From Pseudomonas laurentiana (GTDB taxonomy: Bacteria; Pseudomonadota; Gammaproteobacteria; Pseudomonadales; Pseudomonadaceae), in NCBI RefSeq assembly GCF_014648275.1, contig NZ_BMQU01000025.1:1-50161 (forward strand): a stretch of DNA of 50,161 nucleotides, in the 5' to 3' direction. This document shows positions 1 to 9,203 of this stretch, in pieces. Every line of letters begins with the position of its first letter. The stretch's first letter is position 1. The position numbers were made by a program, and so were the translations under genes. The notes under the pieces are model-generated. The model ran no database searches. It was not told where the DNA came from and worked only from the letters and a program-made list of their open reading frames with translations.

Positions 1-189
1 AATTTCGGAATTAGCGCGCTCCGATTTTTTAACTAGCTGTTGCACTTGCTCCTTGAGGCCGCCCTTCTTTTTAGTTCGTACCGCGATGCGGTGAACCGAA
101 AGGATACTAAAACGGCGCCGATTGTCACTGGCTGATGTCGCACATGACTCTAGACTTAAATCAGGCTCCACGTCGTATGCCGTGGTCAT
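1..189 (-). CDS. Possible 5' part of an unknown gene, cut by the left edge
   Basis: A reading frame on the minus strand is open from an ATG at 189 to the window edge (63 codons, no stop). The predicted start is MTTAYDVEPD and the last ~27 residues are very polar and Lys/Gln-rich (RTKKKGGLKEQ then VQQLVKKSERA), as in a coiled or nucleic-acid-binding segment. I do not recognise it. There is no convincing Shine-Dalgarno before the ATG, and the frame reads into the leader of the divergent Mpo1-like gene, so a chance open frame is possible. The base composition looks more AT-rich than the genes that follow. Confidence 0.3.
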   Translation of the reverse strand, partial: MTTAYDVEPDLSLESCATSASDNRRRFSILSVHRIAVRTKKKGGLKEQVQQLVKKSERANSEI

Positions 190-214
190 ATCCGATAAAC
201 AAGGAAGCGTTATC

Positions 215-526
215 GTGAACAGCCCTCAACATTTCGGCAGCTTTTCCGAGTTCTATCCCTACTATCTGGGGGAGCATAGCAACCCCACCTGTCGGCGCCT
301 GCACTTTGTCGGCACCAGCCTGGTCATCGCACTGTCAGCCTACACCGTGGCCAGCGCCAACTGGGCACTGCTGCTGACATTACCCGTTGCAGGTTATGGA
401 TTCGCCTGGATAGGGCATTTCTTTTTTGAAAAAAACCGTCCAGCCACGTTCGACTACCCCCTCTATAGCCTGATTGGCGACTTTGCGATGTACCGTGACA
501 TGCTGCGTGGCAAGATCACCTTCTAG
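215..526 (+). CDS. Mpo1-like (DUF962/YGL010w) membrane protein
   Basis: Small integral membrane protein of 103 residues resembling the DUF962/Mpo1 family; yeast Mpo1 is a dioxygenase that acts on 2-hydroxy fatty acids. The family signature is visible: an N-terminal FSEFYPYYLGEHSNPTCRRLHF block with the conserved histidines, two hydrophobic segments (about residues 32-47 and 51-68), and a second histidine region WIGHFFFEKNRPATF near residue 70. I chose the GTG at 215 because AAGGAAG lies 8 bases upstream and the family normally starts just before this block. The frame stays open to an upstream codon at 122, but that extension has no family similarity. Bacterial function is inferred from the fold only. 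Confidence 0.8.
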   Translation: MNSPQHFGSFSEFYPYYLGEHSNPTCRRLHFVGTSLVIALSAYTVASANWALLLTLPVAGYGFAWIGHFFFEKNRPATFDYPLYSLIGDFAMYRDMLRGKITF

Positions 527-670
527 CCCCAGGTCCACCGCACACTCGATTGCCCTGTTGAAAAGCGTGCCAGCCCCCAGAGATGTAAACTGCGCTCCTG
601 CACGTCGAGGAAGCATCGAAGAGCGCCGGCTCGATACTCACCCCGCCTCACTCGAACAACAAGGATTTCC

Positions 671-1558
671 ATGAATCACCGCACTGCCCTGGGTGCCCTG
701 CATATTGGCGCATTGTTTTTCGGCCTGACGGGCGTGTTTGGCAAGCTTGCCAGCGCCACCCCGTCGATCATCGTCTTCGGTCGTGCGGTGTTCGCGGTAT
801 TGGCACTGGCTGCATTCACGGCCCTCAGCCAACAAGGCTGGATGCGCCTGCAGCGTCAGGACTGGCGCCGTCTGGCACTCGGCGGGATACTGCTGGCAGG
901 GCACTGGGTCAGCTTCTTCATCGCCGTAAAGGTGGCAGGCGTGGCCATCGCGACCTTGGGCTTTGCCAGTTTTCCGGCCTTTACCATCATGCTTGAAGGC
1001 CTGTTGTTTCGCGAACGCATCCGCGCCAATGAGATGCTTCTGGTACTGCTGGTCAGTGTTGGCCTGGTTCTGGTCACCCCTGACTTCAACCTCGCCAGCG
1101 AAGCCACCGGTGGCCTGCTATGGGCGCTGCTCTCCGGCTTGCTGTTCTCATTACTCTCATTGATCAACCGTGCAAGCTCAGGACGCATCCCGGCAGTCCA
1201 GGCTGCCCTGTGCCAAAACGCAGTCGTCGCCCTGTGCCTGCTGCCCTTGGCGGCACCGGGAGTCGGTGAGGTACCCGCACTGGACTGGCTTTGGATTGGT
1301 CTGCTCGGCGTGTTCTGCACAGGCGTTGCTCACAGCCTGTTCGTCGCCAGCCTCGCAGTGATCAAGGCGCGCACTGCCGCTGTAGTCTTCGCCATGGAGC
1401 CGGTCTATGGCATTGCCATGGCCTGGGTGATCTTCGCCGAAACGCCCACACCGCGCATGTTCATGGGCGGTGTGCTGATCATTCTAGCAATCGTCGTTTC
1501 CAGTCGCCTGAGCACAGGCAGCCAAGGCAAGAAGCTCAAGACTGCAGAAAGCGCCTGA
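671..1558 (+). CDS. EamA/DMT-family inner-membrane transporter
   Basis: A 295-residue protein of the drug/metabolite transporter superfamily with two EamA repeats and about ten hydrophobic segments. The first repeat begins at ALGALHIGALFFGLTGVFGKL and the second near residue 150 (GGLLWALLSGLLFSLLSL). Such proteins usually export amino acids or other small metabolites; the substrate cannot be read from sequence. The start is supported by an AAGGA ribosome site about 8 bases before the ATG. Its TGA stop abuts the stop of the convergent SelW-like gene with no gap (TGATCA), so there is no room for a terminator between them. Confidence 0.85.
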   Translation: MNHRTALGALHIGALFFGLTGVFGKLASATPSIIVFGRAVFAVLALAAFTALSQQGWMRLQRQDWRRLALGGILLAGHWVSFFIAVKVAGVAIATLGFASFPAFTIMLEGLLFRERIRANEMLLVLLVSVGLVLVTPDFNLASEATGGLLWALLSGLLFSLLSLINRASSGRIPAVQAALCQNAVVALCLLPLAAPGVGEVPALDWLWIGLLGVFCTGVAHSLFVASLAVIKARTAAVVFAMEPVYGIAMAWVIFAETPTPRMFMGGVLIILAIVVSSRLSTGSQGKKLKTAESA

Positions 1559-1843
1559 TCAAGGTCGGTCGTTGTGACCCAGGTCGCGCTGAGGATCGAT
1601 CTGGTCGCGCACGCGCTGCTTGAGCACTTTGGCTTCAGGAAAGCCGCCATCGGCCTTACGCTCCCAGATTTGCACACCGTCGCAGGTAATGCGAAAAGTG
1701 CCACCCGTGGCGGGCTCAAGCGCCACCCGCGACAGGTCATCACTGAAGGTACTGAGCAGCTCCTGAGCCAGCCAGGCAGCACGAAGCAGCCACTGACACT
1801 GAGTGCAGTAGGTGATGACGATTTCAGGCTTGTGCAAGGTCAT
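1559..1843 (-). CDS. SelT/SelW/SelH (Rdx) family selenoprotein-like protein
   Basis: A 94-residue thioredoxin-like protein of the Rdx family. The CxxC redox motif is at the N-terminal strand-helix junction (ITYCTQCQWLLRAAWLAQELL), followed by the family block SRVALEPATGGTFRITCDG and a C-terminal WERKADGGFPEAKVLKQRVRDQI. The position occupied by selenocysteine in some animal relatives is a plain cysteine. I chose the ATG at 1843 because CAGGAGGCAG lies upstream at the right distance; the frame is open further but without homology. It ends back to back with the EamA gene. Function is likely thiol redox but undefined in bacteria. Confidence 0.85.
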   Translation of the reverse strand: MTLHKPEIVITYCTQCQWLLRAAWLAQELLSTFSDDLSRVALEPATGGTFRITCDGVQIWERKADGGFPEAKVLKQRVRDQIDPQRDLGHNDRP

Positions 1844-1868
1844 GCGGGTACTGCCTCCTGACCGGTGA

Positions 1869-2303
1869 CTAGGACTTCTCCAGGTTCGCCAGAATGCGCG
1901 CATGTACACGCATGCAGATGCTCAACTCTTCTTCGTCGACACCCGTGAACAGCTCGGCGCGCAAGGCATTGGCGATGGTTTCGATCTGCTCGATCAAGGG
2001 TTTGGCGGGTGGGCAGAGCAGAATTTTCTTCGCACGACGATCCTCAAGGACCGCCTGACGGCGCACCAGGCCCTGAGCCTCCAGGCTGTCCAGCAAGCGG
2101 GCCAGCGTCGGCCCCTCAACGCCAACACTCTGCGCCAGCTCGCGCTGAGTAGGCGCCTCCTCGAAACGGGCCAAGTGCAACAGCACCAGCCAGCGCGCTT
2201 GCGAGAGGTTCAATCCAGCCAGGCGGCGATCCAGTTCGGCGCGCCAGCCACGGGACATCTGCGCCAGCTGCATCCCAAAGCGGTGGTGATCGGTTAACGG
2301 CAT
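1869..2303 (-). CDS. MarR/SlyA-type transcriptional regulator
   Basis: A 144-residue winged-helix regulator. The recognition region TQRELAQSVGVEGPTLARLLDSLEAQGLVRR and the wing VLEDRRAKKILL with its DRR turn (typically xDRR in MarR/SlyA proteins) are clear. The N- and C-terminal helices would form the dimer interface. It lies about 25 bases upstream of the SelW-like gene on the same strand, so the two may be co-transcribed. A SlyA-like palindrome lies 27 bases before its start codon (see 2330-2341), suggesting autoregulation. Ligand and target genes are unknown. Confidence 0.88.
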   Translation of the reverse strand: MPLTDHHRFGMQLAQMSRGWRAELDRRLAGLNLSQARWLVLLHLARFEEAPTQRELAQSVGVEGPTLARLLDSLEAQGLVRRQAVLEDRRAKKILLCPPAKPLIEQIETIANALRAELFTGVDEEELSICMRVHARILANLEKS

Positions 2304-2329
2304 AACACACTCATCATCAAAAACAATTA

Positions 2330-2341
2330 TTAGTCAGCTAA
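2330..2341 (-). promoter_or_regulatory. SlyA-like operator upstream of the MarR gene
   Basis: TTAGTCAGCTAA has TTAG/CTAA arms and matches the enterobacterial SlyA consensus TTAGCAAGCTAA at 10 of 12 positions. On the coding strand a TAATAAT-like -10 lies immediately next to it, so a bound regulator would cover the promoter. Autoregulation is inferred from position and motif. Confidence 0.45.
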
Positions 2342-2423
2342 CCATGCCCGCGCCCCTTAGGCAAGGCTCAAGCACCGGGCATTTTGTCCAACAATCGTTA
2401 TAAATGATGACATTACCGATTTT

Positions 2424-4556
2424 TTACATCTCAAATTCAGCGGCCAAAGCCGCCCGAACGCAGTACAACACCCCTTCGGGGACCCGTGCTCCAAACTGCC
2501 CGACAATCACCGAGACTGGCGGTAACTCCCCCTCGCCATCGAGGAAGGCGTCCTGCAGTTCAAGCAACAGGTCTTCCGGCAAATCCAGCGCCTGTTCCAG
2601 TGACAGCTCCTGACGGCCAATGGCTTCAGCCAGCAGGCTGTAGACATTTTTTTCACTGCATTGCAGTTGACCGGCGATCTGGATCGGCGTCATGCCGGCG
2701 CGGGCCAGGGTAACCAACTCGTGACGCAGATCGACCACGACCTTGGGCGTTTCAGCTTCGCCACCGAGCACCTCAAGGAAGGCCTGACCGTAGCGCTCCA
2801 GCTTGCGCGCCCCCACGCCGCTGACCCGCGCCATTTCACTCAGGCTGCTCGGTTGGCTGCGCAACATTTCGAGCAACGTCGAATCAGGGAAGATCACATA
2901 AGGCGGTACGCCATGCTCTTCGGCCAACTTGCGCCGCAGCGCACGCAGGGCCTCCCATTGCTCGCGCTCTTCGCCACGCACCAGTTGGCTCGCCGGGCTG
3001 CCGGAGCTGCCCGTGCCTTTACTGATCTGCGGCTTGAGGTCCCGACGCAGCTCCAGGTTGACCTCGCCACGCAACAGCGGGCGACAACTGTCGGAAAGGC
3101 GCAGGCCGCCATACCCTTCAAGGTCGATATCAGCCAGGCCACGGGCAACCAGTTGACGGAACAGCGAGCGCCACTCCCCTTCCTGGCGGGCCTTGCCGAC
3201 ACCAAACACCGACAACTGTTGATGGCCAAAACTACGTACTTTTTCGTTATCACGACCAAGCAATACGTCGATCAAATGGCCGACGCCATAGCGCTGCCCC
3301 GTGCGATAGATGGCCGAAAGGGCCTGGCGTGCCGGCTCGGTCGCATCCCAGGTCTGAACGCTGTCAACGCAGTTGTCGCAATGACCACATGGCTGCAAGA
3401 GTTCTTCGTCAAAGTAATTCAGCAGTATCTGACGCCGGCAGCGGGTTTCCTCGCACAAAGCCAGCATGGCGTCGAGCTTGTGCTGTTCGATGCGCTTGTG
3501 GCGCTCGTCGCCCTCGGAGTTCTGCAGCATCTGCTTGAGCATCACCATGTCCTGCAAGCCGTAGGCCATCCAGGCATCGGCAGGCAGCCCGTCACGGCCC
3601 GCACGTCCGGTTTCCTGGTAATAGGCTTCCAGGGATTTGGGCAGGTCGAGGTGAGCGACAAAGCGGACGTTGGGCTTGTCGATCCCCATGCCAAACGCAA
3701 TGGTCGCAACCATGATCAGGCCCTCCTCGTTGAGGAAGCGCCGCTGGTTGCTGGCACGGGTCTCGGCAGGAAGGCCGGCATGGTAGGGCAAGGCCGGAAA
3801 ACCCTGATCACAGAGGAAGGCGGCAACATCGTCGACTTTCTTCCGCGACAGGCAGTAGACAATCCCGGCATCGCCACGGCGCTCGCTCAGGAACGCCATC
3901 AACTGCTTGCGCGGCTGCTCCTTGGGCACAATGCGATAGAAAATGTTCGGTCGATCGAAGCTCGACAGAAAGCGCTCGGCATTCTGCAAATGCAGGCGGG
4001 TAACGATTTCCTCTCGGGTCCGCATATCGGCCGTCGCCGTCAGGGCGATACGCGGCACCGTTGGAAACAGTTCAGCCAACTGCCCCAGTTGCAGGTACTC
4101 CGGGCGGAAGTCATGACCCCATTGTGAAACGCAGTGCGCCTCGTCAATGGCGAACAAGGCGATCTCAAGGCCGCGCAGGAAGTCCAGCATGCGCGGTTGA
4201 ACCAGGCGCTCAGGCGCCAGGTAGAGCATCTTGATTTCACCGCGACGGATCTTTCCGGCCAGCTCGCGCTGCTGCTCGGCGCTCAGGGTCGAGTTCAGCG
4301 ATGCGGCCGCCACCCCCAGCTCGTCAAGGGTTGCAACCTGGTCTTCCATCAGGGCGATCAGGGGCGAAACAACCACTGCCAGGCCATTGCGCAGCAACCC
4401 CGGTACTTGATAGCAGAGCGACTTGCCGCCGCCGGTAGGCATCAGCACCAAGGCATCACCGCCCTTGGCTACACATTCGATGATCGCACCCTGGCGACCA
4501 CGGAAACTGTCGTAGCCGAAGATATCCTTGAGGACGCGCTGAGCCTGTTCGAGCAT
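2424..4556 (-). CDS. recQ: ATP-dependent DNA helicase RecQ
   Basis: A 710-residue 3'-5' superfamily 2 helicase for recombination and fork repair. Visible in order: Walker A TGGGKS at residues 41-46, the DEAH box at 138-141 followed by the RecQ aromatic-loop motif ([14 protein letters not shown]), the GIVYCLSR and [10 protein letters not shown] motifs of the second RecA domain, the zinc-binding cysteines (C378RRQ and then CGHCDNC) and an HRDC domain around residues 525-600. After HRDC there is about 100 residues more than in E. coli RecQ (about 609), including a helix-turn-helix-like block ([21 protein letters not shown]). The start has GGAG 8-9 bases upstream. It is divergent from the YecA-family gene. 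Confidence 0.97.
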   Translation of the reverse strand: MLEQAQRVLKDIFGYDSFRGRQGAIIECVAKGGDALVLMPTGGGKSLCYQVPGLLRNGLAVVVSPLIALMEDQVATLDELGVAAASLNSTLSAEQQRELAGKIRRGEIKMLYLAPERLVQPRMLDFLRGLEIALFAIDEAHCVSQWGHDFRPEYLQLGQLAELFPTVPRIALTATADMRTREEIVTRLHLQNAERFLSSFDRPNIFYRIVPKEQPRKQLMAFLSERRGDAGIVYCLSRKKVDDVAAFLCDQGFPALPYHAGLPAETRASNQRRFLNEEGLIMVATIAFGMGIDKPNVRFVAHLDLPKSLEAYYQETGRAGRDGLPADAWMAYGLQDMVMLKQMLQNSEGDERHKRIEQHKLDAMLALCEETRCRRQILLNYFDEELLQPCGHCDNCVDSVQTWDATEPARQALSAIYRTGQRYGVGHLIDVLLGRDNEKVRSFGHQQLSVFGVGKARQEGEWRSLFRQLVARGLADIDLEGYGGLRLSDSCRPLLRGEVNLELRRDLKPQISKGTGSSGSPASQLVRGEEREQWEALRALRRKLAEEHGVPPYVIFPDSTLLEMLRSQPSSLSEMARVSGVGARKLERYGQAFLEVLGGEAETPKVVVDLRHELVTLARAGMTPIQIAGQLQCSEKNVYSLLAEAIGRQELSLEQALDLPEDLLLELQDAFLDGEGELPPVSVIVGQFGARVPEGVLYCVRAALAAEFEM

Positions 4557-4739
4557 AGAAACTCCAAAAATCGCAGAACCATCCTCGCCACAGGCTGGAT
4601 GAAAAACCGATCCGCCTCATCCGAAAATGCGTAAGCGGCTTTTACCCGGGGACCGCCACGCTGGGCACCCGACACAAAAGCCGAGCATTATACCCGAGCG
4701 CCCGCCCCCACAGGTGGCTCTACGATAGAGCGTCTTCCT

Positions 4740-4770
4740 TTGCATCGTTTGCTCCGCAAGGTGCTAGAAT
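4740..4770 (+). promoter_or_regulatory. Probable promoter of the YecA-family gene
   Basis: An extended -10 (TGCTAGAAT, hexamer at 4765-4770) is preceded by TTGCAT at 4740-4745. The 19-base spacer is long, but the extended TG can compensate. Transcription would begin near 4777, about 25 bases before the ATG at 4803. The call rests on motif match only. Confidence 0.45.
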
Positions 4771-4802
4771 TCATTATCGTTTATTCCCAAGGTAGCCCTG
4801 TA

Positions 4803-5390
4803 ATGTCCTTCGCTGAGCAATTGAACCGCCTGCAAGCCTTCCTCGACGCCGACGAATTGCATGAGGAAGCGCTGGACTACGTTGCCGCACACGGCTACCT
4901 GACTGCGCTGTCGATTTGCGCCGAAGCCGTGCCCGAGCGTGAATGGATCGACGCCCTGTTCTCCGAAGAGCCGCACTACAAGGACGACGCCCAGCGTACC
5001 GAGATCGAAACAACGCTGATCAAGCTCCGTGAACACATCGCTCGCCAACTGGCCAGCGACGAGGAGTTCGAGCTGCCCTGCGACCTGGACCTTGGCGACG
5101 AACCGGACGACTCCGAGCTGCGCGGCTGGTGCATCGGTTTCATGGAAGGCGTATTCCTGCGTGAGGAAGCCTGGTTCGAGACCGCAGAAGAAGAAGTCAG
5201 CGAAATGCTGTTGCCGATCATGGTGGGTTCCGGCCTGTTCGACGAGCAGCCTGAATTTGCCGACATCGCCAGCGATGCCAACCTGATGGACGACATGATC
5301 GTGCAGATCCCCGAGGCGCTGACTGCGCTTTATCTGCTCTGCCATGCGCCAGACGAAAAGCCAGCGCTGCTCAAGCCTCGCCACCACTGA
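4803..5390 (+). CDS. YecA-family (UPF0149) protein
   Basis: A 195-residue acidic, mostly helical protein of the UPF0149/YecA family (YgfB-like). The typical family pattern is visible: an N-terminal helical half with a long LHEEALDYVAAHGYLTAL segment, a middle DLGDEPDDSELRGWCIGFMEGVFLREEAWF block with the conserved W-C-x-GF-x-G motif, and an acidic C-terminal helix. The C-terminal SEC-C zinc motif found in some YecA proteins is absent. I chose the ATG at 4803 because the family starts there; upstream residues in the frame overlap the promoter. The role is not known, although YgfB-type relatives act in gene regulation in Pseudomonas. It is followed 10 bases later by the YbaN-like gene. Confidence 0.85.
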   Translation: MSFAEQLNRLQAFLDADELHEEALDYVAAHGYLTALSICAEAVPEREWIDALFSEEPHYKDDAQRTEIETTLIKLREHIARQLASDEEFELPCDLDLGDEPDDSELRGWCIGFMEGVFLREEAWFETAEEEVSEMLLPIMVGSGLFDEQPEFADIASDANLMDDMIVQIPEALTALYLLCHAPDEKPALLKPRHH

Positions 5391-5400
5391 GTTCTTGCAG

Positions 5401-5763
5401 ATGCGCTACCTGCTGCTGGCCATCGGCTGGCTCAGCGTTGCGTTGGGGGTGATCGGCATCTTCCTGCCGGTACTGCCGACCACCCCGTTTCTGCTGCTGG
5501 CTGCCGCCTGCTTTGCACGCAGCTCGCCACGCTTTCACGATTGGCTGATCAACCACCCCCAACTGGGCCCGTGGATCCGTGACTACCTCAACGGTGAAGG
5601 GATTCCCCTGAAAGGCAAGGTCTACGCCATCGGCCTGATGTGGACAAGCATCAGCCTGTCCTGCTACCTCGTACCGCTGCCTTGGGCCCGTGGCTTCATG
5701 CTGGCCAGTGCCGTGCTGGTCAGCGTCTACATCCTGCGCCAGAAAACCCTGTACAAACATTGA
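5401..5763 (+). CDS. YbaN-like (DUF454) inner-membrane protein
   Basis: A 120-residue membrane protein of the DUF454 family. The family signature is present: a first membrane segment RYLLLAIGWLSVALGVIGIFLPVLPTTPFLLLAA with the conserved LPxLPTTPFLLLAA motif, then CFARSSPRFHDWLINHPQLGP, and two C-terminal membrane segments. E. coli YbaN is the best known member; its function is unknown. I chose the ATG at 5401, 10 bases after the YecA-family stop. There is no strong ribosome site, so translational coupling with the upstream gene is plausible. It converges with the DTW-domain gene, with a weak GCCAG/CTGGC hairpin in the gap. Confidence 0.85.
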   Translation: MRYLLLAIGWLSVALGVIGIFLPVLPTTPFLLLAAACFARSSPRFHDWLINHPQLGPWIRDYLNGEGIPLKGKVYAIGLMWTSISLSCYLVPLPWARGFMLASAVLVSVYILRQKTLYKH

Positions 5764-5808
5764 CGCCAGCGGGTACTGGCAGGAACCGCTGTGCGCTCTG
5801 CCGAGCCG

Positions 5809-6408
5809 TCAACGCACATGGTTGCGTGTATAGGTCTCACTGCCCATCGCTGCAATCTGCCCCTCGATCAGGGCATCGAACGGCTTGAGCAACCCATCAA
5901 ACACCTCTGGCGCCTCCAGCACATTCAACGCCTGCACCACCGCTTCCAGCGTCGACAACGCGCCTGGCTCCGGCGCCTTGCGCAATCGGTAACGTGACGG
6001 TTGAACGGTCGCCAGGCTGACCCTGGGCAACTCAGCCAGCAATGGATTCAGGTGCAGCAACTTGCGAGCCTTGCGCCAGGTACCGTCAGGCACCACCAAT
6101 AACCAGGGGCGCGAGTCCTGGCCATTACTGTAGGGTTCAAGCACCTGAGCCTGTTCTGCGGGAAACAGCACCGCGACCCGGTAACCGGGGGTAGCGATCA
6201 GTTCAGGCAGATCATCAAACACCTCGCCCACCCGCAATTCGGCATTGCGCAGGCCCAATGCCGCCAGGCGTGCGGTGTTCAGCGCATGCCGGACTTCACT
6301 CGGGTGCTGCAAAAGCACGATGCGGGTGCGGCTTGCAAGGCTGGGAATCAAGGGGCAAAGGCAGTGGTTTTGCGGTCGCAAGCAGCGCTCGCAGTTGATT
6401 CTGGACAT
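5809..6408 (-). CDS. DTW-domain tRNA-uridine aminocarboxypropyltransferase
   Basis: A 199-residue DTW-domain protein. E. coli TapT (YfiP) of this family transfers the 3-amino-3-carboxypropyl group of S-adenosylmethionine to uridine 47 of tRNA. Seen here: an N-terminal cysteine cluster (NCERCLRPQNHCLCPLIP) likely to bind zinc, the segment TRIVLLQHPSEVRHALNTARLA, and the defining motif PDGTWRKARKLL followed by the conserved Pro/Arg-rich SRYRLRKAPEPGALSTLEA. The ATG at 6408 has AGGAG 7 bases upstream; the frame extends further but without family residues. It lies downstream of the aer-like gene, with a hairpin between. The exact tRNA target in this organism is inferred. Confidence 0.85.
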   Translation of the reverse strand: MSRINCERCLRPQNHCLCPLIPSLASRTRIVLLQHPSEVRHALNTARLAALGLRNAELRVGEVFDDLPELIATPGYRVAVLFPAEQAQVLEPYSNGQDSRPWLLVVPDGTWRKARKLLHLNPLLAELPRVSLATVQPSRYRLRKAPEPGALSTLEAVVQALNVLEAPEVFDGLLKPFDALIEGQIAAMGSETYTRNHVR

Positions 6409-6448
6409 CGGGTTCTCCTGAATGCACAAGTGTGCCATAACAGGCCCG

Positions 6449-6476
6449 AAAAGCTTACCCACATCCCTGTGGGTAA
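6449..6476 (-). terminator. Terminator-like hairpin after the aer-like gene
   Basis: The arms TTACCCACA (6468-6476 on this strand) and TGTGGGTAA (6455-6463) form a perfect 9-bp stem with a 4-base loop. A GCTTTTC run follows. The hairpin begins 7 bases after the aer stop codon. The T run is short, so termination may be partial. Confidence 0.6.
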
Positions 6477-6482
6477 AAGGAA

Positions 6483-8048
6483 CTAACGATTGAAGCGTTC
6501 TGCGAGGCTATACAAGTAATCTGCCATGTGTTCGAGATCCTGGCTGATCTCTGCCCCCTGCTTGGCTTGACCGGCACTGTGGTCGCAAAGCTGGGCAATA
6601 CGGGTGATCTGCTGGTTGATATCCTCAGCCACATGGCTTTGTTGCTCGGAAGCCGTGGCCATCTGTTGGCTCATGCCCGTAATACGGCTGACCGCCTGGC
6701 TGATACCCACCAATGCCGACTGTACCGCCTCAACCCGTTGCACGCTGTCACGGGAAATCTGTTCGCCCTTGGTTGCGGTGCTCACGGCCCGCTCCGCGCC
6801 AGAACGCAACGAGGCAATAATCTGGTGGATTTCCTCGGTGGACGCACGGGTACGCTGGGCCAGTGAACGCACTTCATCAGCCACGACCGCAAAACCCCGC
6901 CCCTGCTCCCCCGCCCTGGCCGCCTCAATTGCCGCATTCAGCGCCAGCAGGTTGGTCTGCTCGGCAATCGACGTAATCACATCCACGACACTGCCAATCG
7001 ACTGGGTCTGGTCGGCCAAGGCATGCACCGCCACACCTATGTCGTTGACCGCATCACTCATACTGCTCATCGCTTGCAAACTCTGCTGAGCCAGATCACT
7101 GCCCTGCTGAGCCAATTGATCTGCATCGGACGCAGCGTTGGCGGTGTTCTGAACGTTATGGGTCACCTCCTGAATCGTCGCGGCCATTTGTGCAATGGCC
7201 GTGGCGGACTGGTCAGTCTCATTACGTTGGCGATCGAGCATCTGCGCCTGGGAGCCGGACAAATCGGACGACTGGGCCGCCCGAGCCTTGACCCCGACAC
7301 CCGCGTCGACCAGCCGGGTGAGTGCGGTCTGCAGCCGCGCTTCCTCACTGATAATGGCCAGCTCCAACTGCCCCAACAACCCCGGATTGTCACTGTAGGT
7401 CAGCGCAACCAGCGGGCTGGTGAAAGCTTTGGGGTGCTCAGCCAGCGTGCGTTCAATCGCGCGGTTCTGTCGCGACTCAGTCAGGTACCAGGCACCGAGC
7501 AGGCTGACCGCCAGCACACTCAGCGCCGCGTATTGTGGCAACCATAGGTACCCTGCTGCCGACACCCCTCCCGCAACCAGCAAAGGCCAACCATGAGCGA
7601 GCTGGGTACCCAGCCGCGCAGCGAACGGGAGTGCCGAACGCCCTTGGCGCAAGCGCGCATAGAGTGCGGAGGCGCGGCGAATCTGCTCCCGAGTCGGCAC
7701 TGAACGTACCGACTCATAACCGCTGACGCGGCCATTTTCATAAATCGCTGTTACGTAGGCACTTACCCAGTAAAAATCGCCGTTCTTGGCCCTGTTCTTG
7801 ACGACCCCCATCCAGGGCTTGCCTTGCTTTATGGTCTCCCACATATGTGCAAACACTGCGGGCGGCATGTCTGGATGGCGTACCAGGTTGTGCGTCTGGC
7901 CAACCAGTTCCTCATTGGTAAAGCCACTGATCGAGATGAAGGCGTCGTTGCAGTAGGTAATGCGGCTATTCAGGTCGGTGGTAGAGATAAGCCGCTGTTC
8001 ATTGGGGAAGGTTCTTTCATGCTCAGTGACTGGCAAATTCATGCGCAT
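6483..8048 (-). CDS. aer: Aer-type energy/aerotaxis receptor (PAS plus methyl-accepting domain)
   Basis: A 521-residue chemoreceptor matching Aer in length and order. An N-terminal PAS domain (about residues 12-115: [53 protein letters not shown]) should bind FAD and sense redox state or oxygen. A hydrophobic anchor lies near residues 154-190, and a cytoplasmic signalling domain ends in the conserved tip ([19 protein letters not shown], about 368-386) that contacts CheA/CheW. There is no periplasmic sensor, so it senses from inside. The first ATG has AGGGA 9 bases upstream. P. putida has three Aer paralogues; which one this is rests on neighbourhood memory (upstream of gbuR). P. aeruginosa has the soluble PAS receptor bdlA at the corresponding place. 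Confidence 0.9.
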   Translation of the reverse strand: MRMNLPVTEHERTFPNEQRLISTTDLNSRITYCNDAFISISGFTNEELVGQTHNLVRHPDMPPAVFAHMWETIKQGKPWMGVVKNRAKNGDFYWVSAYVTAIYENGRVSGYESVRSVPTREQIRRASALYARLRQGRSALPFAARLGTQLAHGWPLLVAGGVSAAGYLWLPQYAALSVLAVSLLGAWYLTESRQNRAIERTLAEHPKAFTSPLVALTYSDNPGLLGQLELAIISEEARLQTALTRLVDAGVGVKARAAQSSDLSGSQAQMLDRQRNETDQSATAIAQMAATIQEVTHNVQNTANAASDADQLAQQGSDLAQQSLQAMSSMSDAVNDIGVAVHALADQTQSIGSVVDVITSIAEQTNLLALNAAIEAARAGEQGRGFAVVADEVRSLAQRTRASTEEIHQIIASLRSGAERAVSTATKGEQISRDSVQRVEAVQSALVGISQAVSRITGMSQQMATASEQQSHVAEDINQQITRIAQLCDHSAGQAKQGAEISQDLEHMADYLYSLAERFNR

Positions 8049-8185
8049 CTGGGCGTTCCCTGCTTGGAGGACAATGATGTAAAAATCATCAAGCAGAGAC
8101 AGGTTTAGCAGAGCCCTTGCCGGAGTGATGGCGAAAAGCCCCAGAAATTCACCGAATTTCGAAAAAAATTTATTGGAAACTCCAT

Positions 8186-9079
8186 TCAGGCTGGCATGAG
8201 CTGTGCCCTGAGTAAATCACGAAAAGTCTGGATCAATGGTTCACGGCTGCGTCCTCGGCGGATGATCATGGAGAACGGCGCCTGGTAGCCAAAGGTCGCC
8301 GGGGACAAAACCCGCAAATCGCCCTTGTCCACCCACGCCTGGGCATAGTGCTCGGGCAAGTAACCAATGTAGGCACCGGACAACACCAGTATCAGTTGCG
8401 CCTCCATGCTCTCCACCGTTGCCGCACTGTGCTTGAAACCATGGCGAGCCAGTTCCGCCTGGCTCCAATAACCGCGCCCAACCATGCGCTGCTGGGTAAT
8501 CACCTGCTCGGGGATACGCCGCTGCAGGTAGAGCGGATGGCGATTGCTGCAGTACAACCAATGTTGCTCACGGTACAGCGGCTGATACAGCAAGCCACTC
8601 ATGCGTGTGGAAAACGCGCCAATCGCCAGATCCAGGCGGTTGTCCTGCACGCCCAACTGCAGCTCGTAAGGGCTGGAAACCGACAAGTGCAGATGCACCG
8701 CCGGGTGTTCCTGACTGTATGCACCAATGGCCTCTGCCAACGGCAAGGCCCGGTCACCGACCGTAGAATCGATTACCCCCAGGTTCAGCGTCCCACGCAA
8801 CTCGCCCTTGAGTGCTGCAGCGTACTGCTCGAAGCCCTCCATTTCCGCCAGTAAACGCAACGTTTCCTGATGGAACAACTCGCCCTTGCTGGTCAGGCTG
8901 AAGCCGCCACGCCCTCGATGGCACAGCACAATACCGAGTGCGGACTCCAACTGGCTCATGTAAGTGCTGATGGCTGAGGTCGACAGATTCAACTCTTGCT
9001 GGGCATTGGCGAACCCTTGATGACGCACGACGCTGACGAAGATGCGCAACAGTTTCAGGTCGGGCAAGGCATTGGCCAT
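8186..9079 (-). CDS. gbuR: LysR-type regulator, probable GbuR
   Basis: A 297-residue LysR-type regulator with an N-terminal winged helix-turn-helix ([39 protein letters not shown]) and a C-terminal effector-binding domain. It is divergent from the guanidinobutyrase-like gene. In P. aeruginosa gbuR (PA1422) is divergent from gbuA (PA1421) and activates it in response to 4-guanidinobutyrate. The start is uncertain: the frame can begin at a TTG (9112), a GTG (9094) or the ATG at 9079; I chose the ATG, which places the helix-turn-helix at the usual distance. The name is by synteny and needs a binding or mutant test. Confidence 0.75.
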   Translation of the reverse strand: MANALPDLKLLRIFVSVVRHQGFANAQQELNLSTSAISTYMSQLESALGIVLCHRGRGGFSLTSKGELFHQETLRLLAEMEGFEQYAAALKGELRGTLNLGVIDSTVGDRALPLAEAIGAYSQEHPAVHLHLSVSSPYELQLGVQDNRLDLAIGAFSTRMSGLLYQPLYREQHWLYCSNRHPLYLQRRIPEQVITQQRMVGRGYWSQAELARHGFKHSAATVESMEAQLILVLSGAYIGYLPEHYAQAWVDKGDLRVLSPATFGYQAPFSMIIRRGRSREPLIQTFRDLLRAQLMPA

Positions 9080-9203
9080 GTTCAGGTGATCCACAGTGAA
9101 AGCGGTCTGCAAAGTCTAACCAGCACACAGGCATTAGTTTAAGAAAATCTGAAGTAAGTATTTGGCTGTAGCGATTCTTTTCAACCACTACGTTTTGCAG
9201 ACT

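Noticed and set aside
122-214. Extension of the Mpo1-like protein to an upstream start at 122
   Set aside because: The GTG at 215 has a good ribosome site and begins where the family similarity begins; the extension has none.
2661-4127. A 488-codon open frame on the plus strand within recQ
   Set aside because: It is antisense to a helicase with all motifs intact. In GC-rich Pseudomonas genes the opposite strand often stays open because of codon bias. The product has no domain features and no ribosome site.
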